From: Oscheius tipulae
Lineage: Eukaryota > Nematoda > Chromadorea > Rhabditida > Rhabditidae
Direction: 5' to 3'
Assembly: GCA_037178975.1 (NCBI GenBank)
Contig: JASJZH010000006.1
Coordinates: 6,200,001 to 6,264,000 of the forward strand
Length of the DNA stretch: 64,000 bases
Positions within the stretch are counted from its first letter, which is position 1, and the number at the start of each line of letters is the position of its first letter. A program made the translations under genes and the position numbers. The notes beneath the pieces are model-generated. The model was not told the DNA's origin and did not search any database. It saw only the letters and a program-made list of their open reading frames with translations. Shown here piece after piece: positions 1 to 14,800 of the stretch.

Positions 1-3000
1 AAGCGAGCGAGTACAGTAACACAATTAGGAATACCCAGTATAACTATCGGACGATGTTTCGCCTCGTTGCCAACGAGCTCTTTGTATCTGGAAGGTGACA
101 CCTGCCTATCCTCTGCTTGTTTTTAATCATTCGCTATCCCTAACACATTCCTATTGTGACTTTTAACGTCAACTATTTTTCAGTAAGCGGGACTCAAAGA
201 GATTCACTGAAGCCATCCGATGAGCTCCCTCTTGCCTCCCCGACCGAAACACTTCATGCTGCCAGTCAACACAGCTCACAGCACGGAGGACAAGTTCTTA
301 CTGTCAAGTCGAGCATGGACGATGATGAACAGCACATCTCGAGCAACTTTCCATGGATCAAGGTGTGTTTATACTGTGGGAAACACTATCTAAAGTTTAG
401 GCTGTCATGAAAGTGGCAAATTCATTCGACTTGACCTGTGATCACGAAGGAACTTGCTCAGCACGTTGCTTTAACAGAGTCTCAAGGAGCTGTCACCGTC
501 TTATGGAAGCATTGGAAACCGTTTACGGATACAAAAGGTAACCTAATTTTTTTTGTAAAAGTTATTCGTTCAGAGACGTAAAAGTGAAAGTGGACAAGAG
601 GAAGCTGGCAGAAGAAAAGTTCCAACTTGGCCAGCAAGCTCTTCGAAGAGTGAGTAAATATTTTTTTTTTTGGTAACACCTTCGCATAATCCCTTTTAGC
701 CGTCTCCAAGTCCAGCAGTAACCCAGAAGAAACCATCGAAGCCTGTAAGGCATTTCTAGTGTTTTCTCACGATTTTCTCGGTGTGCTCCTCCCCCGTGCG
801 AGTTAATACATTATCACTATCGTTTGCATTGGCTCATACAAGCGAGACTTCCTGCACTAATCACTTCTCCTCCTATATGAGTGTTTTCGCACAAGACATA
901 GTGACCATGATAGGTGTATGCTAGATTTTTGGTCACTTATGTTTTCTGATAGAATGCACGTTAACCCAAATATGAGCACTTTTACAGTCGCTCCACTCCC
1001 GGCAATCGGCAGCAGTACCCAGACGAGAAAGTGCCATGGTCGGGCAGAACACTGAATTTGCCTCGAAGGCTATAAAAGTAGGCTTTGCTTTTACAAAATT
1101 TTTCAAAATTGTTTTCAGGCAATGCTTATGGAGAAGATGATGCAAGAGAAAGCTGAAAAAGAGAAGGAGGAAAGTGTCTCCAAAAAGCCCAGTGTCGTAA
1201 GTTCCCACAATACTATGACACTCATTTTCATTTTTCAGGACCGCCAATCTGACTCGCCACTGGATGAACCTGTAACTGATGTTAATCGTCCTTTGCTGGA
1301 CTATATTTCTATGTTATGTTTGAACCTTATCCACTCACCTCTCTCGACTGCCTTAAAAAGTGCCTTACTGCTCTCTGCCGAGCAATTCAAACAGCTTCTC
1401 AGTGTTAGCTGGAAGCTGTTACTTAACGAAGACCCTCATATAGTCGCTAGTGCTGGTAAGACAATCAGTTTCTTTTCTTATGACCGATTCAGCCTCAATG
1501 TTTATAATCTCATGCATCAGAAGACCTGATGATGCCGTCGCCATAGTCAACGAAGGAATGGAGTCGCGGAACGCCACGGATCGAACATCCAGTATACAAC
1601 GGTGGTATGCTCTTTGGAGACATCGACAACACGTTTGGCTAAAAATGGAAGAGGGAGCTCAACAGACGTTCAAAGTCCCTCCAGCCAGCGTCGACTTCCA
1701 GCCTTTGGTCACCAGCAACAATGTCAATTCAAACCTCGGTCAGCCACCTCCACCAGTCGTCGATCCACCATGGATGCCTCATTTGAAAACGAATATTGAA
1801 GAGTTGTCTTTAAAAGAAGAAGAACAGGCTACCGTATGATTTTTTTTCCAATTTTTTTGAAGACTACATTCAGTCACAAACCATCATGACCATGACTCGA
1901 ACCAGACGGAAACAAAAGCAAGAAATGGTGAGAAAGGCGGTGAGAGATGCTGAAGAACGTCAGTGTGAACAACGTCAACAGTTTCGGCTCAGGAATTCGG
2001 CCATTGTTCAGCTGGCATCTTTTGATCCAGGTCTTATCCATCACCAACAAGAACAAGCTGACGGTTTGTTTATTCCTCAACTATACACAGGTCAATTGTA
2101 GAAGCCGAAGTTCCTCACCACAATGTCAGACAGCTACCATTGGCTCCAGCAGTCTTTCCATCCTCTTTGCTCAGCGTTGTGCCAGCCATTGTTGAGCTCC
2201 TTGACGATTCCCAAGTAGATGCCACCGGTGTATCTGGTATGGTAATAGTTTTTTCTTATGATATCCGTTTTAGTGAGTGACGTGGCCAAGAAGACTGTCT
2301 GGACTTGCATTGTTGAAGAGCCAACCTTGTTTTTTCGTCACTTTCTGGAGAAACTAACAAATCGCGACAGACAGGTACGCAGAGAAATGGCTTGAGCAGA
2401 AGAAATGGAACAACACAGATTTCAGCACTAATATTTCTTATTTTTCACACACATAGCCTTTTCTTTTTACACGCGTGCTAAATTTCAGGCGGTGGCGCCC
2501 GAGTTCCGGCCCACTGATCATTACGTAAGTTAACACCGAACTGGGTATACTAACCGTTAACACCAGTGTAGCGAACGGCTTTTTCATGCATGCGTTTACT
2601 TGAGCACGAGTATTTTTCATAAATGAAACAAGTGTTGAACGAGAATGACGGAAGTGGACCGAGACGTTAATATTGTTGGAAGAGCATGAATAGAGACGGA
2701 TTTGACTAGTTCAGTATTGGTAACAATGGATAAAATCACTTTTAGGAATACCTGATGTCTCTTCTCCGAAGGATGGTCTTGAGGTTTCATCCTCTCCCAA
2801 CGCAGGTGGCCCAGACGCTCCTGAACTATCTGGTAATTACATTTTTGTACAAGTATCAAAGCTCTTTTCAGTTTGGATTCGTACTGCACTTCGTTCGACC
2901 TCCACAATGTGATGGATCAGAAAAAGCCCTCGGTCTAGCCTTGTCATTAACATGGATCTTGGCGCCCAATGTTCACGGACTCTACTTCAAGGACTTGAAG

Positions 3001-6000
3001 CAACTTTTGAAAAGAAGCCAGCTTGATGTAACTTTTGTTTATGCTGTTAATGGCTTGTTGTTTCAGCAAGCTCTACTGATCACTGCTCATGTTCCATCGG
3101 CCAAAAAAATTGTCGTTCATGGTCCCGATTCGGGTGAAGGAGGCATCCCCAGTCAGTTTCCTGTACACGAGGATACCCAGTTCCAACAAATTCTCACCGA
3201 CAGCTTGGAGTTTTTCAATATCGAAGATGATGTGAATAGCTACTACCTCACAGATAGCAAGACGGGGCAGATTCACCTACCGGCCAGTTACGTCAGGTAG
3301 ATCTTGAATATATGGCTCTCAACAGTGGTTCAGGGACTTCTACTTTTTCCATCGCTCTGATTATCCACAGCTATCGCTGATTCGGATTGAACAACTGGAA
3401 GCCCAGAAACGTATGAAGCAGATGGCGTTCTCACAAAAGTTTATGGAAGTTGGAAAAGTTCTACTCACCCACAACATCTTGAAATACAGTCCTCATCACG
3501 TGGTAAGTAGACATGCCAACTAAAACTAACGACTTTGATTCAGATCGCCCAGAGAATCTTCTTCCTGCATGACGAGCTGACTCATCTGCCGTCGTTTCCT
3601 CGGAAGAGTCTTGAGACGTCTTTCGGCCTACACCACGGAGAACTGGGAGATCAATTGAAGATCCTAGAAGCTATTCACAAGTTCGCCTGGTCCAATCTAA
3701 TTAGTGACATGTTTGAAAAGATGGAAAATGCTTTCATGTTTGCCGATCTACACTTATTTATTAATGTTGTAAGGAACTTTCCAATCACCATGTTCAACTT
3801 TGATATCAGATCAACGGTATCATGATTCTGCATTGTGAAGATTTACTCATTCTTCGACGATGCGCCGCCACCTACATATCCATGTGCATTCATTTCAACT
3901 CACTGTTTGCCAGCCAGGTATCTTTTCCCGTTCCGTTATCTCACATTCTTATTAACAGGGATTCTTTCTGATCATGCCAACTATACTCCGATGTTACAGT
4001 CAGCGTCAGACCAACAGAATGTTCTGCTCTGTGGTGGAGTTTCTCTGTCGTCAATTCTATCTGCTTCACAGGTAATGCAGTAACCGTTTTAACATATGGC
4101 AATGTTTAGAAAACCATTTCTGCTTCAAATGTGCGGATCCGTAGCCAACATATTGGATACCACAAACAGCGATTTCGAAATCAATCCGATGAAGGTGAAG
4201 GCAAAGGTATAGAAGCAAGAACATTAAAAACGTTGGATATTTAGTACTGGTACTACCTTCTCCGATCGATGGAGAACATGGGTGACGAAAACGATCCTCT
4301 GGACATCTTGGGCCTTGTGCCATATGAAAAGCCTCTACGTGCGTTGGATCTGTGCTACAGAGACGACCCCAACACGTTCTCTGTTCTAACCGATGTTTTC
4401 GCCAGCTGCATCTGTGTCTGTGCGTTTGCACCAGAAAGCAAAAGAAGCTATCACATGCTCGTGGTCATGGCAGCTTTACTTCCGCACATGATCAAGCAAA
4501 TGGAAGTAGACACTGTAAACCAAGGAAATACTGCAAATGCAGCCAAGATGGAAGTGGCTCAATGGACGACTCTTTGTGTTGAAATGAAGGCCCTGATCAA
4601 CAGCTGCGATGCTCTTGCCAGGTTGGATTTTCCTACCACCTTTACAAAATATGACTTCAAGAGGCCCGCAGAGAGCTTTCGAGCTTGGAACATCATCGGA
4701 GCGCGGAAAGTCCTTCATGGCCGACTCTCCTCAGTTTTTCGATCCACCGACAACAAACGATGACGAGAACACTAGACCTTACCATTTGTAAGTTATGCTT
4801 GATAGTCTATGGAGCTCTTATTTTAGGAGAGAGAAGAGATCTGTAGCAGTGGGATGGGAAGCGGCAGAAGTTGAAGAGCAACAAAAAGAACAGTTCCGAC
4901 GTCCAAGGGACATCACTCTCTGCCTGGCTTCTCAACTTTTGGAGATGGCTGTTCCCAGGTTCGTCGTTCTGTCTTTATTACCTACTGCACTGTTTTTCAG
5001 GCTGAAAGAACTCACAAAGCTGTCAATGGGCGCGGAACATGTAAAAATTCCCGACGTTCTGGACCACAAATGTCATGTCAAGCTTGGAGAAATTGCACTG
5101 ACGCTGTTGAAAATTGCTCCATACGATCTGGCAACAACATCCTGTCAAGGCCTGCAGAAATATTTTCTTATAGTCCTTCCACTGACTGACTGGTCTATTG
5201 AAAGCAATCGCTCTGCATTGAACATTATTTTGAGAAGACTGGATAAGACAATCGCCAAGGTAAGAGCGGGCTTACATACCATTCACATATTTTAGATTGC
5301 CAAAAAGCAGTCCATCCGAAGAAGAGTGAGCTGGCAATCCCTCAGTAACTGGCTTGTTGGAATCTGTGACACTTTATCGGCATATCCCTACATAGCCCAT
5401 CTTCATCCTTTGAAGGTACAACAGGCGAATACATTTCAAATTGATTTCTCAGACAACCACACAACTGTGTCTTAGAATTGTAGTAGGAGATCCTTGTCAA
5501 GATGAAGCAACCGCAGCTGCACATCCGACTACAGTTCTCCATTCCAGCACTCCGCCACTTGTGTTCTGTCAAGCAGTTCTCCGACTATCTGTTATACTGA
5601 TGCAAGCATTAGGACAGTTTTCCTTCTCTTTGGAATACATAACAAGCGCTGAAGCTATTGGACCGTCAGCGGACAGGCTCGAGGCAGTACTTTGTCACCT
5701 TTTGATTCCGCTCTTCTTGCGGATATCGAGTCATCCAAAAGAAGCATCCGTTCTGCAAGCAAAAGACCTCTCGATGTGCATCTCATTGATGCAAAATGCC
5801 GTTTCGCCTCCCTTGGGGAAACAGTCTGTAGCTCCACTTATGAGTACATCAACTTTGGCAACGACATTCATTCGAGGAGCTCAAGCACATGGTAAAAAAT
5901 TATTGTTTCCCTAGCCAACAAATGTTTAGACTTGTCAGCTAGACAGGGATCAGTCTCGGTCACAGATCGCGGTCATTCAGCTACAGTTTCAACTCACCGG

Positions 6001-7156
6001 ATCGTTCGCGAGAGTGTTTGTCAGAGTGTTTACCTGGCTCTGAAGATTCTCATGCTGTGTTTTGGCAAACTCCTGGCGACTATGTGGCCTCGAGTTGCTC
6101 GACTGGTTAAAGGTTAGACAAACTTCTGGAAAGATTACAAATTTATTTTTAGACCTGCTGTCGAAGAAACCTGGTGTTCAGTGTGCCATATCCTTTGTTG
6201 ACTTTCTGCTCCATTCCGATCTGCCTATAGCTCTGCTGATCTTGCCAGTCATTCACAATAAAGTAAAGCAAAAGGCTGCAAACGATCAGGAAAGTGCCTG
6301 GCAAGCGGAAATCTTGGAACGAATTGATCGCCATCAACACCAAATTTTACCCATTCCAGTTCTGATCAATAGATGTCTGCACGAGCTGTCTCAACTCAAA
6401 GAAGAGTTAGCCATGAAACCAATAGGTTAGTTTATACCAGACGCTTTTAAAGATTTGCACAGATTCAGAACTGACACGGTCGTATACTCCGACCATGGCT
6501 GATGCACATTCCGACTCCTCTGCCCAATCACTCGCCCCAAGAAATGCCCCCTCGAGACAGAGCATTGACCGTCGAGCAAGTGCATATGGCAAAAAGACGC
6601 TGGCTGTTATGAAGGAAGGAAACGAAGGCACTATCTTGGAAGACGCGGAAGACGAAAACGCTGAAGCGCCGTCGTCTCCATCGACAACCAAAGTGACCAA
6701 GAGTCCCAGTGTGCCATTGGCCAAGGTAGAGTATCCAGAAAGATGCATAAAAGACGAGCTTCAGTTGACGTCGCCACGTGGCAGATCTTCAAGTGGCTTC
6801 GGAATCTGGAGGAGTGTCAGAAGGAAGTCGCGGAATGTTTCCATGGAAAGTGACAGTGGTGGGGGACTGACAATGGAGATGAAGGAAATGCATAGATCTG
6901 ATGAAATAGTAGTGAAAATTTTGGAATGACTCGTAGCACTGTTTTCAGGGAAAGCCAAAACGGCGCTCCACAGAGGCATTGGTTCTACCCCTTCATGATA
7001 GTTTGGACTCTAACAGACAAAGATGTAAGGTGCAACCAAAAAAGTCCAAACAAGTCATTTCCAGTTGTTTCCTTCTCAACACCCAAGAAGAACGGGAGAA
7101 GCGGCTATGACGACGACGAAGATTTCCAAATATACGAGCAGCATCAAGTAGTGTAA
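1..7156 (+). CDS. unc-80: UNC-80 homologue, C-terminal part (5' end outside window)
   Basis: UNC-80 is a very large scaffold that links UNC-79 to the NALCN/NCA sodium-leak channel at the neuronal membrane. The window starts inside an exon that is open from base 1 to about 94 and enters the next exon at 184. Roughly two dozen short exons follow. Recognition rests on family blocks: a Cys-rich stretch near 420-535 (VMKVANSFDLTCDHEGTC), SPLDEPVTDVNRPLLDY, a block ending DLKQLLKRSQLD, then ITAHVPSAKKIVVHGPDS near 3070-3130, and RALDLCYRDDPNTFSVLTD near 4340. The end is a charged low-complexity tail (YDDDEDFQIYEQHQVV, stop at 7156). An AATAAA lies at 7206-7211. No break was seen in the readable blocks. 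The family call is firm; individual exon borders, especially at 3300-4250, are not. Confidence 0.9.
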
Positions 7157-7205
7157 AGCTTATATATCTTCGCAAATTCACGGGTCTTGAAAGATATCTA
7201 CAAAG

Positions 7206-7211
7206 AATAAA
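7206..7211 (+). terminator. UNC-80 poly(A) signal
   Basis: AATAAA 50 bp after the stop codon at 7156. Confidence 0.6.
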
Positions 7212-7572
7212 CACTTCTACCTTGTTCATTGAATTGACAGCGTCGCATGGGTCTCGCAACGAGAAGTCGTTGTAATCGAAAAATCTTGTGCGCCAACCGT
7301 GTTTGGTGTAAACAAGCATCTTTCCAAATAGTTAGTTGTCATCATCTTCGTTCCGGTAAGTCGGAATTTCTATCAAACTCGTCATGAAGAATGTGCCAGG
7401 TCACAAAATTTGCCTTCCATACTATTATATTTATAGCATTTTTGCACTTTGTCCAGCTTTATCTCTGTCATTATTTGGCTAGAGTCCAGCCAAGATGCTA
7501 TTTGTTCTCCTCTTGCATTCCAATCTTTCTCTTCTGCCATTTTTGATGACTTTATAAAAGCTGTCTCTTCAG
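7212..7572. other. Intergenic stretch between UNC-80 and the SDR gene
   Basis: About 360 bp between the UNC-80 poly(A) signal and the SDR start. It is AT-rich and ends in a pyrimidine tract with TCTTCAG directly before the ATG, consistent with a trans-splice acceptor. No other feature was seen. Confidence 0.5.
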
Positions 7573-9944
7573 ATGGATATAGACAGAGAAGACGGAGGAG
7601 TAACGTTCCTCTACACGGTTTTGATCACTGCCATAGGAGGAATAGGTCTCTACATGACTAGGTTGGTATTTTTTAGTTTGTTTAAAATTTAAAAATTCAG
7701 GCGTTATTTCAAAGGAGGGCAGTTCAAAGAGCGGGTCTCGGCCAAGGGTAAAGTAGCAATTGTAACCGGGGCAAACAGTGGAATTGGATTGGAAACCGTT
7801 AAGGCTCTGAACATGGCTAAGGCCAAGGTAACTCAATTTCCTACTGTTAGTACGCTTCGTTATTTTAGGTGTACATGCTGTGCCGCAACGACAAGAACGC
7901 CGAAGACACGAAAATTGAACTAGTCAAGGTAAGCAAAATCAACATTTATTTACCGGTAAGGATCCAAATCACTGTTATATCGAAGCTCACTCAAACATAC
8001 CTCCAAGGTATCAGCTGCTTGCGTACCCATAATAGCCAAACTGACACCTGTAGAGATCGAAGCAACTAGCATACAGAAAATTCCTATACGTTTTGAAATG
8101 GTAGTGATCAGTTTGTCAGGAACGAAAGATTGCCGAAGAACTGGAGAAGCTAACTGTGAAGGTGTAGCAATAGGCTTTATTCGTTTTACATCATTCTGAA
8201 AAGCTGAATCAACCACTGTTTCATTGCGAACCCACTTTTAAACTTGGTATAGTTTGAAGGCATCGTAGTCCAGGGTCCGGTATATAGCCACTGTAAGGCA
8301 TATCGCGTTTGGGCAAGACGTCAGCTAAAATGTTCTGTTTTTATAGGCTGGATGCGATGCTTCAAGACTAATCTACGAGCATTGTGATTTGTCTAGTTTT
8401 GAAAGCATTCGCGAATGTGCCACGAGCATCTTGAGAGGTAGGAAAGACATTCGAAAGTGGCTAATTAATCATTATGCAGCTGAACAAACAATTGACATTT
8501 TGATCAACAATGCTGGAATCATGTTCTACCCAAAATTCGAACTGACAGCCGATGGACATGAAATGACATGGCAGTCCAACTATCTAGGTGAGTAGAAAAG
8601 GGGTTAAAGAGATAAAATCGTATTTTTCTATGAACAAACATACGATGAAAGTGTTACTTCCGGGTAAACAGCTTCTGACTTGCTCGCAGACTAATTTTTC
8701 AATGTGAAATAATTAAGAAAACTGTCCTAGGACTTCGGAAAACAAGAAAGAAAATGAGAAAAAAGTGCAAACATTTGAACTTTATTTCAATGACTATATT
8801 CAGCCGATTGTTATCGTATCGATCTTGTGTTTCAATTGGTTACAAGACAGCTTACTATCTGGCCACGTTGCAGGACGTATAGATAACACGTGAGGCAGAA
8901 GAGTAACTTACAGGAATGTTTCATAGAAAGTTTGTTTGAACAGCATGTGCGTCAGACCGCAAAGGTGAAAGTGGGGAGTGCACGAGGTTATTTGGCGGTG
9001 GGTGTTCTCGCGTGGGGTCGCCGCTGTCACCGAGGGAATCCCTCTTCTGTCCATATTCATGCGACTAACTAAATACGGGATGCAATTCATAACGAGGACT
9101 CATGAATAGCAGCGTCAAACTGTTGTTTCCGAAAGCTGTGGTTATATCGTTTTTGATAATGACCTTCAAAGTGCATAGCAGAAACAAACAAGCAGTGTTT
9201 TGTCGTGTTATGTCTAACAAACGTACAACTAGGCTTTTGAAAAAAAAGAAGTAGATTGTCATTGAGGATATAACGTCTACTACAAAAAGTTGAAGGCCCA
9301 TTCCTTCTCACGGAGCTGCTTCTTCCCGCCATCATGAAGGCCGAACATGGAAGAATCATCATTGTATCCTCAAAACTTCACAAAGACTTCAAGAAGAACA
9401 TTGATTATTCGGTTGTAGACACTAAGAAAGGCTACGGATTCCTCGAGCCCTATAAGCGCAGCAAGCTGGCTAATGTAAGAACTGTTCTAACGACCTAACA
9501 AAAGTTCAGGTTATGCATGCTAGAGCCCTGACCCACCGGCTTCGAAAGCAGGGAGTCCACAACGTAACGGTCAACTCCCTTCATCCTGGAGTCATTGTCA
9601 CCAATCTCAGCCGTCACATGTTCTTTGGACGCGAGCCATTCAAGACGATCGCTTGTCCTTTCAGGTGGATAGAATCTTTTATTCTTCTATATGAGTCATA
9701 TTTACAGTTGGTTAGTAACCAAGACTCCTCGTGACGGAGCCCAGACTTCCATTTTCCTCGCTCTCAGTTCAAAGGTCGACCAAATTTCCGGCAAATATTT
9801 TGCGTTAGTGCTCTCGGAAATCAAAAACTCGTGCACACTTTTAGTGACTGTTCCTTAGCCGAAGAGAACGCTGTGGCCCGTGATAATCAAGCCTGTGAGG
9901 ATTTGTACAACTACAGTCTCGAGGCGACTGGAATCTCCAAGTAG
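7573..9944 (+). CDS. Membrane-anchored short-chain dehydrogenase/reductase (retinol dehydrogenase-like)
   Basis: This is a classical SDR of the retinol dehydrogenase 11-14/WWOX-like group, expected to oxidise or reduce a lipid alcohol or ketone with NAD(P). An N-terminal hydrophobic anchor ([18 protein letters not shown]) precedes a basic RRY. The cofactor motif TGANSGIG lies near 7775, LINNAGIM near 8500, the catalytic serine in IIIVSSK near 9355, and the YKRSK active site (YxxxK) near 9455. The frame ends at TAG 9942-9944 after [13 protein letters not shown]. An acceptor-like TCTTCAG abuts the ATG, suggesting a spliced leader. Exons are short, but the third and fifth introns are long (7929-8346 and about 8589-9296); the first holds an apparent antisense gene. 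The position that is often GHFLLT in relatives reads GPFLLT here. A poly(A) signal is at 10071-10076. The exact substrate cannot be read from sequence. Confidence 0.88.
7950..8301 (-). CDS. Small single-pass membrane protein nested antisense in an SDR intron
   Basis: I do not recognise the family. Read on the minus strand, an ATG at 8301-8299 opens 22 codons ([12 protein letters not shown]...). These reach a GTGGGT donor at 8235, and a 40-bp intron (8235-8196) ends in CTTTTCAG. The phase is kept into a second exon of 82 codons including the TAA at 7952-7950. The predicted protein is about 103 residues, with one hydrophobic segment ([20 protein letters not shown]) after a basic stretch (TISKRI). 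An AATAAA overlaps the region just after the stop codon. The whole ORF sits inside the 418-bp third intron of the plus-strand dehydrogenase. A size near 100 residues and one membrane pass fit small organelle membrane proteins, but that is only a guess. A chance ORF is the alternative. Confidence 0.45.
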
Positions 9945-10246
9945 ATTACAGCAGAATCTTCATTCGAACGATAACATTTCTTGCAATTTCACTAAAAACG
10001 CGGTGTGTTAGGAAGCTGGTTAAATCCAGAGCAGTAAATGTGTTGGTAGCTTGATATGACGGTGATAAGAAATAAAGATACGGGAAAATAATAGGATAGT
10101 AGTGGATGGATATCTGCTAGTAGAAAAAGCAGAAAATACAAATGTTGACACGAAAAAGAACAGGTATTAACCCATAGTTCCGTTGTGTAAGTTTGACCGT
10201 TTTCTTGAAGAGTAAGTGATTGGTAACAAAATCGAGCTGGGTAAAC
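9945..10246. other. Convergent 3' intergenic region, SDR and globin genes
   Basis: About 300 bp between the stop codons of two convergent genes. The SDR poly(A) signal AATAAA is at 10071-10076. No gene was recognised. Confidence 0.6.
10071..10076 (+). terminator. SDR poly(A) signal
   Basis: AATAAA about 130 bp after the stop codon at 9944. Confidence 0.6.
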
Positions 10247-11811
<1,565 letters not shown>

Positions 11812-14800
11812 TGTTCCACTGAAACTTTGAACTTTTTGCAAAAGCAATGAGATTATGAGATCGTCTAGGAGAAAAAGATGTTCCATGAGAAAATGAATTG
11901 AAAAGAGTTGATTAGGACTCAATTCTCTGAACTTGGTAGAATATGGATTGCGTGAGTAGAATGAGAGGAAGTTTTTGGAGCAGGTCATGTGAATACTGAT
12001 GATGATCTGTCATGCAATCTCAGCGCGGATTACTACTACTTTCAGGCATGTCCAGGGCACATATGTGTGAAATTCAGATGAGAATGTTTGATTAAGTTCA
12101 CGACCTTCAATTAATCGCTCAGAGCCAACAAGAGAAACAAAAACATGCCCAGTTTGGGTGGCAGCAGTTGCAATTCGGTCGTGTTTTGGGGCTCTCCGGA
12201 GCCCGCTAGATAATGGCCATCGGCGCGTAAGACAGACACGATTGCCAGCTTTGGGGCTCAAAATTCGAAAAGAATACCCGTCTTTAAAAAACTTGTTGAA
12301 GAATCGAGCTGATCGCGAAGGCAGCGGGGATTATCTGGGATATTAAGGCCGCCGCTAATATGTGAATCCTGAGCTAGAGTATGAGAGCGCGTGAATTAGA
12401 AATTCAAATGCTAGCCGCTTTAATATGCCAAAAAAACAGTTTCTTGCTACCATCTGAACCCTTAAAGTGTGTTTGATATAGAAATTGCCTTGGAGTACTT
12501 AACCGAAAGATTGTCTGAGAAATTGGATGGACTTTCCTTACCCCCTTGCTACATAAATACGGCCACGGGTTGGCATGACTGGGAATGCATGCTGAATGAG
12601 CTAGGCCACAAAACAAACGACAGAGCATACTGCCACAGAAATTGAGAACTGCTTACTGTTCGGCTTGATTGCGACAAAGGCTTATAAGGAAGGGCCTAAA
12701 CGCGTTATTTTGATAAGGAATCCCAGCTGATAGGATAAGTTCGTCCACTAGAGAGAGAGTGGGTCTCCGGAAGGTGCGCGCCCACATCCGGCACTGCCAC
12801 TCTCTTTCACGTAAATCACTCCTCAGCGGTATCCGCGTATTAACATTCCTGTGTTATTCTCGGCATGTCTACATCATTTCCAGTCGTTTTTGCCCGGTCG
12901 TGAAATTCTAAGTCCACGAGATCGGAGCAATCACGATCCCAGGAAATGATAACCTACTGAAATTGGTGTGACGACACGTAAACCAATACTGATACTGAAA
13001 GGAAAGGGAAAGGGAAATGGATGGACTTGTTATCAATTATGCTGGAACATAGAGAAAAAGAAAGTAATCATTATTGTCAAAGCATGTGTGTACGACTTTG
13101 CGGCAGGCCCTAGAAATCAAGTAGTAATGCTCGGACGATAAATCTTTTCGCAGGAAGAAGAAAACCAGATGGTGCCTCGAAGAAACTGTTTGCTTTCAGC
13201 CTTTCTTTAATGTTTTGCTACTGGTTTCTTTGAATAAAAAGGACTCACGCGCTTCTTTTCAGATAAGAGGGGAATCCCGAGCGCACCTCATTAGGTGGAA
13301 TGGGTTGAAGAGAGTGAAAAGGGGTAGTGATGAAAAAGGCTTATGGAAAAAGCAGACGAAAAGTTCGAGCTAGATGAGGATGATCGTCGGGGAAGAAAAG
13401 AGTAGCCGGAAGACTAGCTGACGTCGTTGCAGAATCGCATTTCGCGCAGGGGCACGTTAAAGCAAGCTCGCTACTCTGTACAGCCACGACAAACTGGCTG
13501 AATAGGACGCCATCCGATCAGACATCACAATGTTGCCATGCGCAGCTCTGCAAATGTGAGATCGGAAGAGGGAGATTTTTTCGGATTGCAGACGGAACTG
13601 AAAACATACGCGGTCATAAATTATCCACGAGCTCAAAAACAACACGAACAAATTTGAGGATCAAAATACCATTATAACGTATATCTTAAAAATTTTAAGA
13701 AACTGTGGAGTGGACATTTTGAATATAACAGACTACAGGGAATGTGTCCTTTGCCTAATCCGTGCGGACAAGAAGTACGATGACTGAGGGTATATGTGAA
13801 CTAGGTGAAATACGGAAGAAAAAGCAAAGTATAGCGTGTGAAACGGTAATCGAAAAACGCCGTCTCTGTGTCCCAAGACGATTAGTCTGGAAGCCAAACA
13901 ACCACAAACAGGCCAAAACTCAAAGGAGCACTGAGAAGTCCTTCAGTAGATGTTGTTGACCACGCCACATACACATTTTTCAAATAGTCTACGTCAACTA
14001 GGATGAACATAGTACGCCATGAGAGAATTATTAAGTTTTTTGTTCTTGGCTTTTGGAAGCCTAAAATGCAACAAATGTTTGGAGTGGATGAATCTCGGTG
14101 GATCTGAATAATGTGCAGCTCAGGCTTGCCTTTACCGGAGGTGGATCTATTCTCCAAGGAACCCTCTGACGTAAGCTGTCTTCCAACTAATAGCGCTAAT
14201 TGTATCTTCTTTGAGAAGCGAGTAGGTGAGGCATCAAGCGAGATGAGATGAGGAGCGCCGTTAAAAAAAAGAAACGGAGCCTAAACCGGCAATATTGCAG
14301 AGAATGAATGGTGCCTACTACTAACAGTCGAGTAGGATTGTCTGCGATACGTGACGTAGAGGGTCCTTTGAGAAAGTGGGACCCATTTCTGAGATTAGGC
14401 CTTGGAAACGCATCGGTGAACACGTTGGAGAATGCGGATGTAACTGAATAGAATCTACTGAATAGCAAGCAGCTCAACAATCCAATTTCCTCTCTTAGAT
14501 TGTTAAAAATGCAGCTCTCAACCCAGGAAACACAAACTCCTTGTTAGAGGCATAAACAACATTTCCATACTGCGAACATGCGTCCGCCGTCTGGCCCGTC
14601 TCTTCCTCACAATGTCCACGAAAAACGAGCGGAAGGTGGACAAAGTTAATTTGTCTTGCTCAATTTCTTGCCAGCCAAAAATAGAACCGCCGTCAATTGC
14701 TACACACTCGCGTCAATTAAGGGCCAACAAGCTTCCGAATACTGAGATGAAGTTGGAGTAGCTGACAGCAATGATGCCGCCTTCTGCGAGTTAAAAATGC

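Noticed and set aside
12750-12810. GAGAGAGTGG...CCACTCTC inverted repeat
   Set aside because: The stem is short and interrupted, with simple-sequence arms, so it is weak evidence for a functional structure.
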